NCBI GenBank assembly: GCA_947478535.1
Contig: CANJXD010000338.1
Coordinates: 1 to 6,518, forward strand
Direction: 5' to 3'
Origin: Acetobacteraceae bacterium
GTDB lineage: Bacteria > Pseudomonadota > Alphaproteobacteria > Acetobacterales > Acetobacteraceae
DNA: 6,518 bases
Shown here: positions 5,948-6,518 of the stretch, one piece after another
Layout of the letters: the number at the start of each line of letters is the position of its first letter
How positions within the stretch are numbered: position 1 is the stretch's first letter
Translations under genes and position numbers: made by a program
The notes under the pieces: generated by a model
Seen by the model: only the letters and a program-made list of their open reading frames with translations
What the model was told of the DNA's origin: nothing
Databases searched by the model: none

Positions 5948-6518
<571 letters not shown>

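Overview
The window is very GC-rich coding sequence with GTG/ATG starts, alanine-rich proteins and dense gene packing. Together with the protein families present, this suggests a high-GC alphaproteobacterium, most likely of the Acetobacteraceae/Roseomonas kind. That placement is an inference from composition and family resemblance; no taxonomic marker is present. It reads as ordinary chromosome: no transposase, integrase, phage gene, CRISPR array, tRNA or rRNA was seen.

Layout. (1) The left edge to 1703 (+) is the C-terminal half of a long coiled-coil ABC-type ATPase of the YhaN/SbcC/SMC-like class, cut by the window edge. (2) A 184-bp gap holds a REP-like or terminator-like GC hairpin (1800-1825). 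(3) 1888-3423 (+) is a full-length UxaA/GarD-family sugar-acid dehydratase with an N-terminal SAF domain. (4) A 215-bp gap (3424-3638) contains a strong hairpin, then a sharply AT-rich island and two perfect dyad symmetries just ahead of the next gene. (5) 3639-4445 (+) is a stand-alone alpha/beta-hydrolase-like protein of unknown substrate. (6) From 4474 to the right edge everything is on the minus strand. Reading right to left: a 2-keto-3-deoxy-L-fuconate dehydrogenase-type SDR (its N-terminus lies beyond the edge), an FAH-superfamily hydrolase, a 63-residue unknown protein and a YdhR-family small monooxygenase-like protein. The gaps are 72, 25 and 26 bp, as expected for one operon.

How the genes may work together. 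The SDR and the FAH-family protein match two consecutive steps of the non-phosphorylating L-fucose/L-rhamnose-type route: oxidation of a 2-keto-3-deoxy-aldonate to the 2,4-diketo acid, then hydrolysis to pyruvate plus lactate. The UxaA-family enzyme on the opposite strand performs the chemistry expected one step earlier, dehydration of an aldonate to the 2-keto-3-deoxy acid. The locus could therefore be a divided sugar-acid catabolic cluster, although the exact sugar and the link between the two strands are inference. The YdhR-like protein and the 63-residue protein have no known role in such a pathway and are the least explained members. I found no convincing evidence of a wholly new system.
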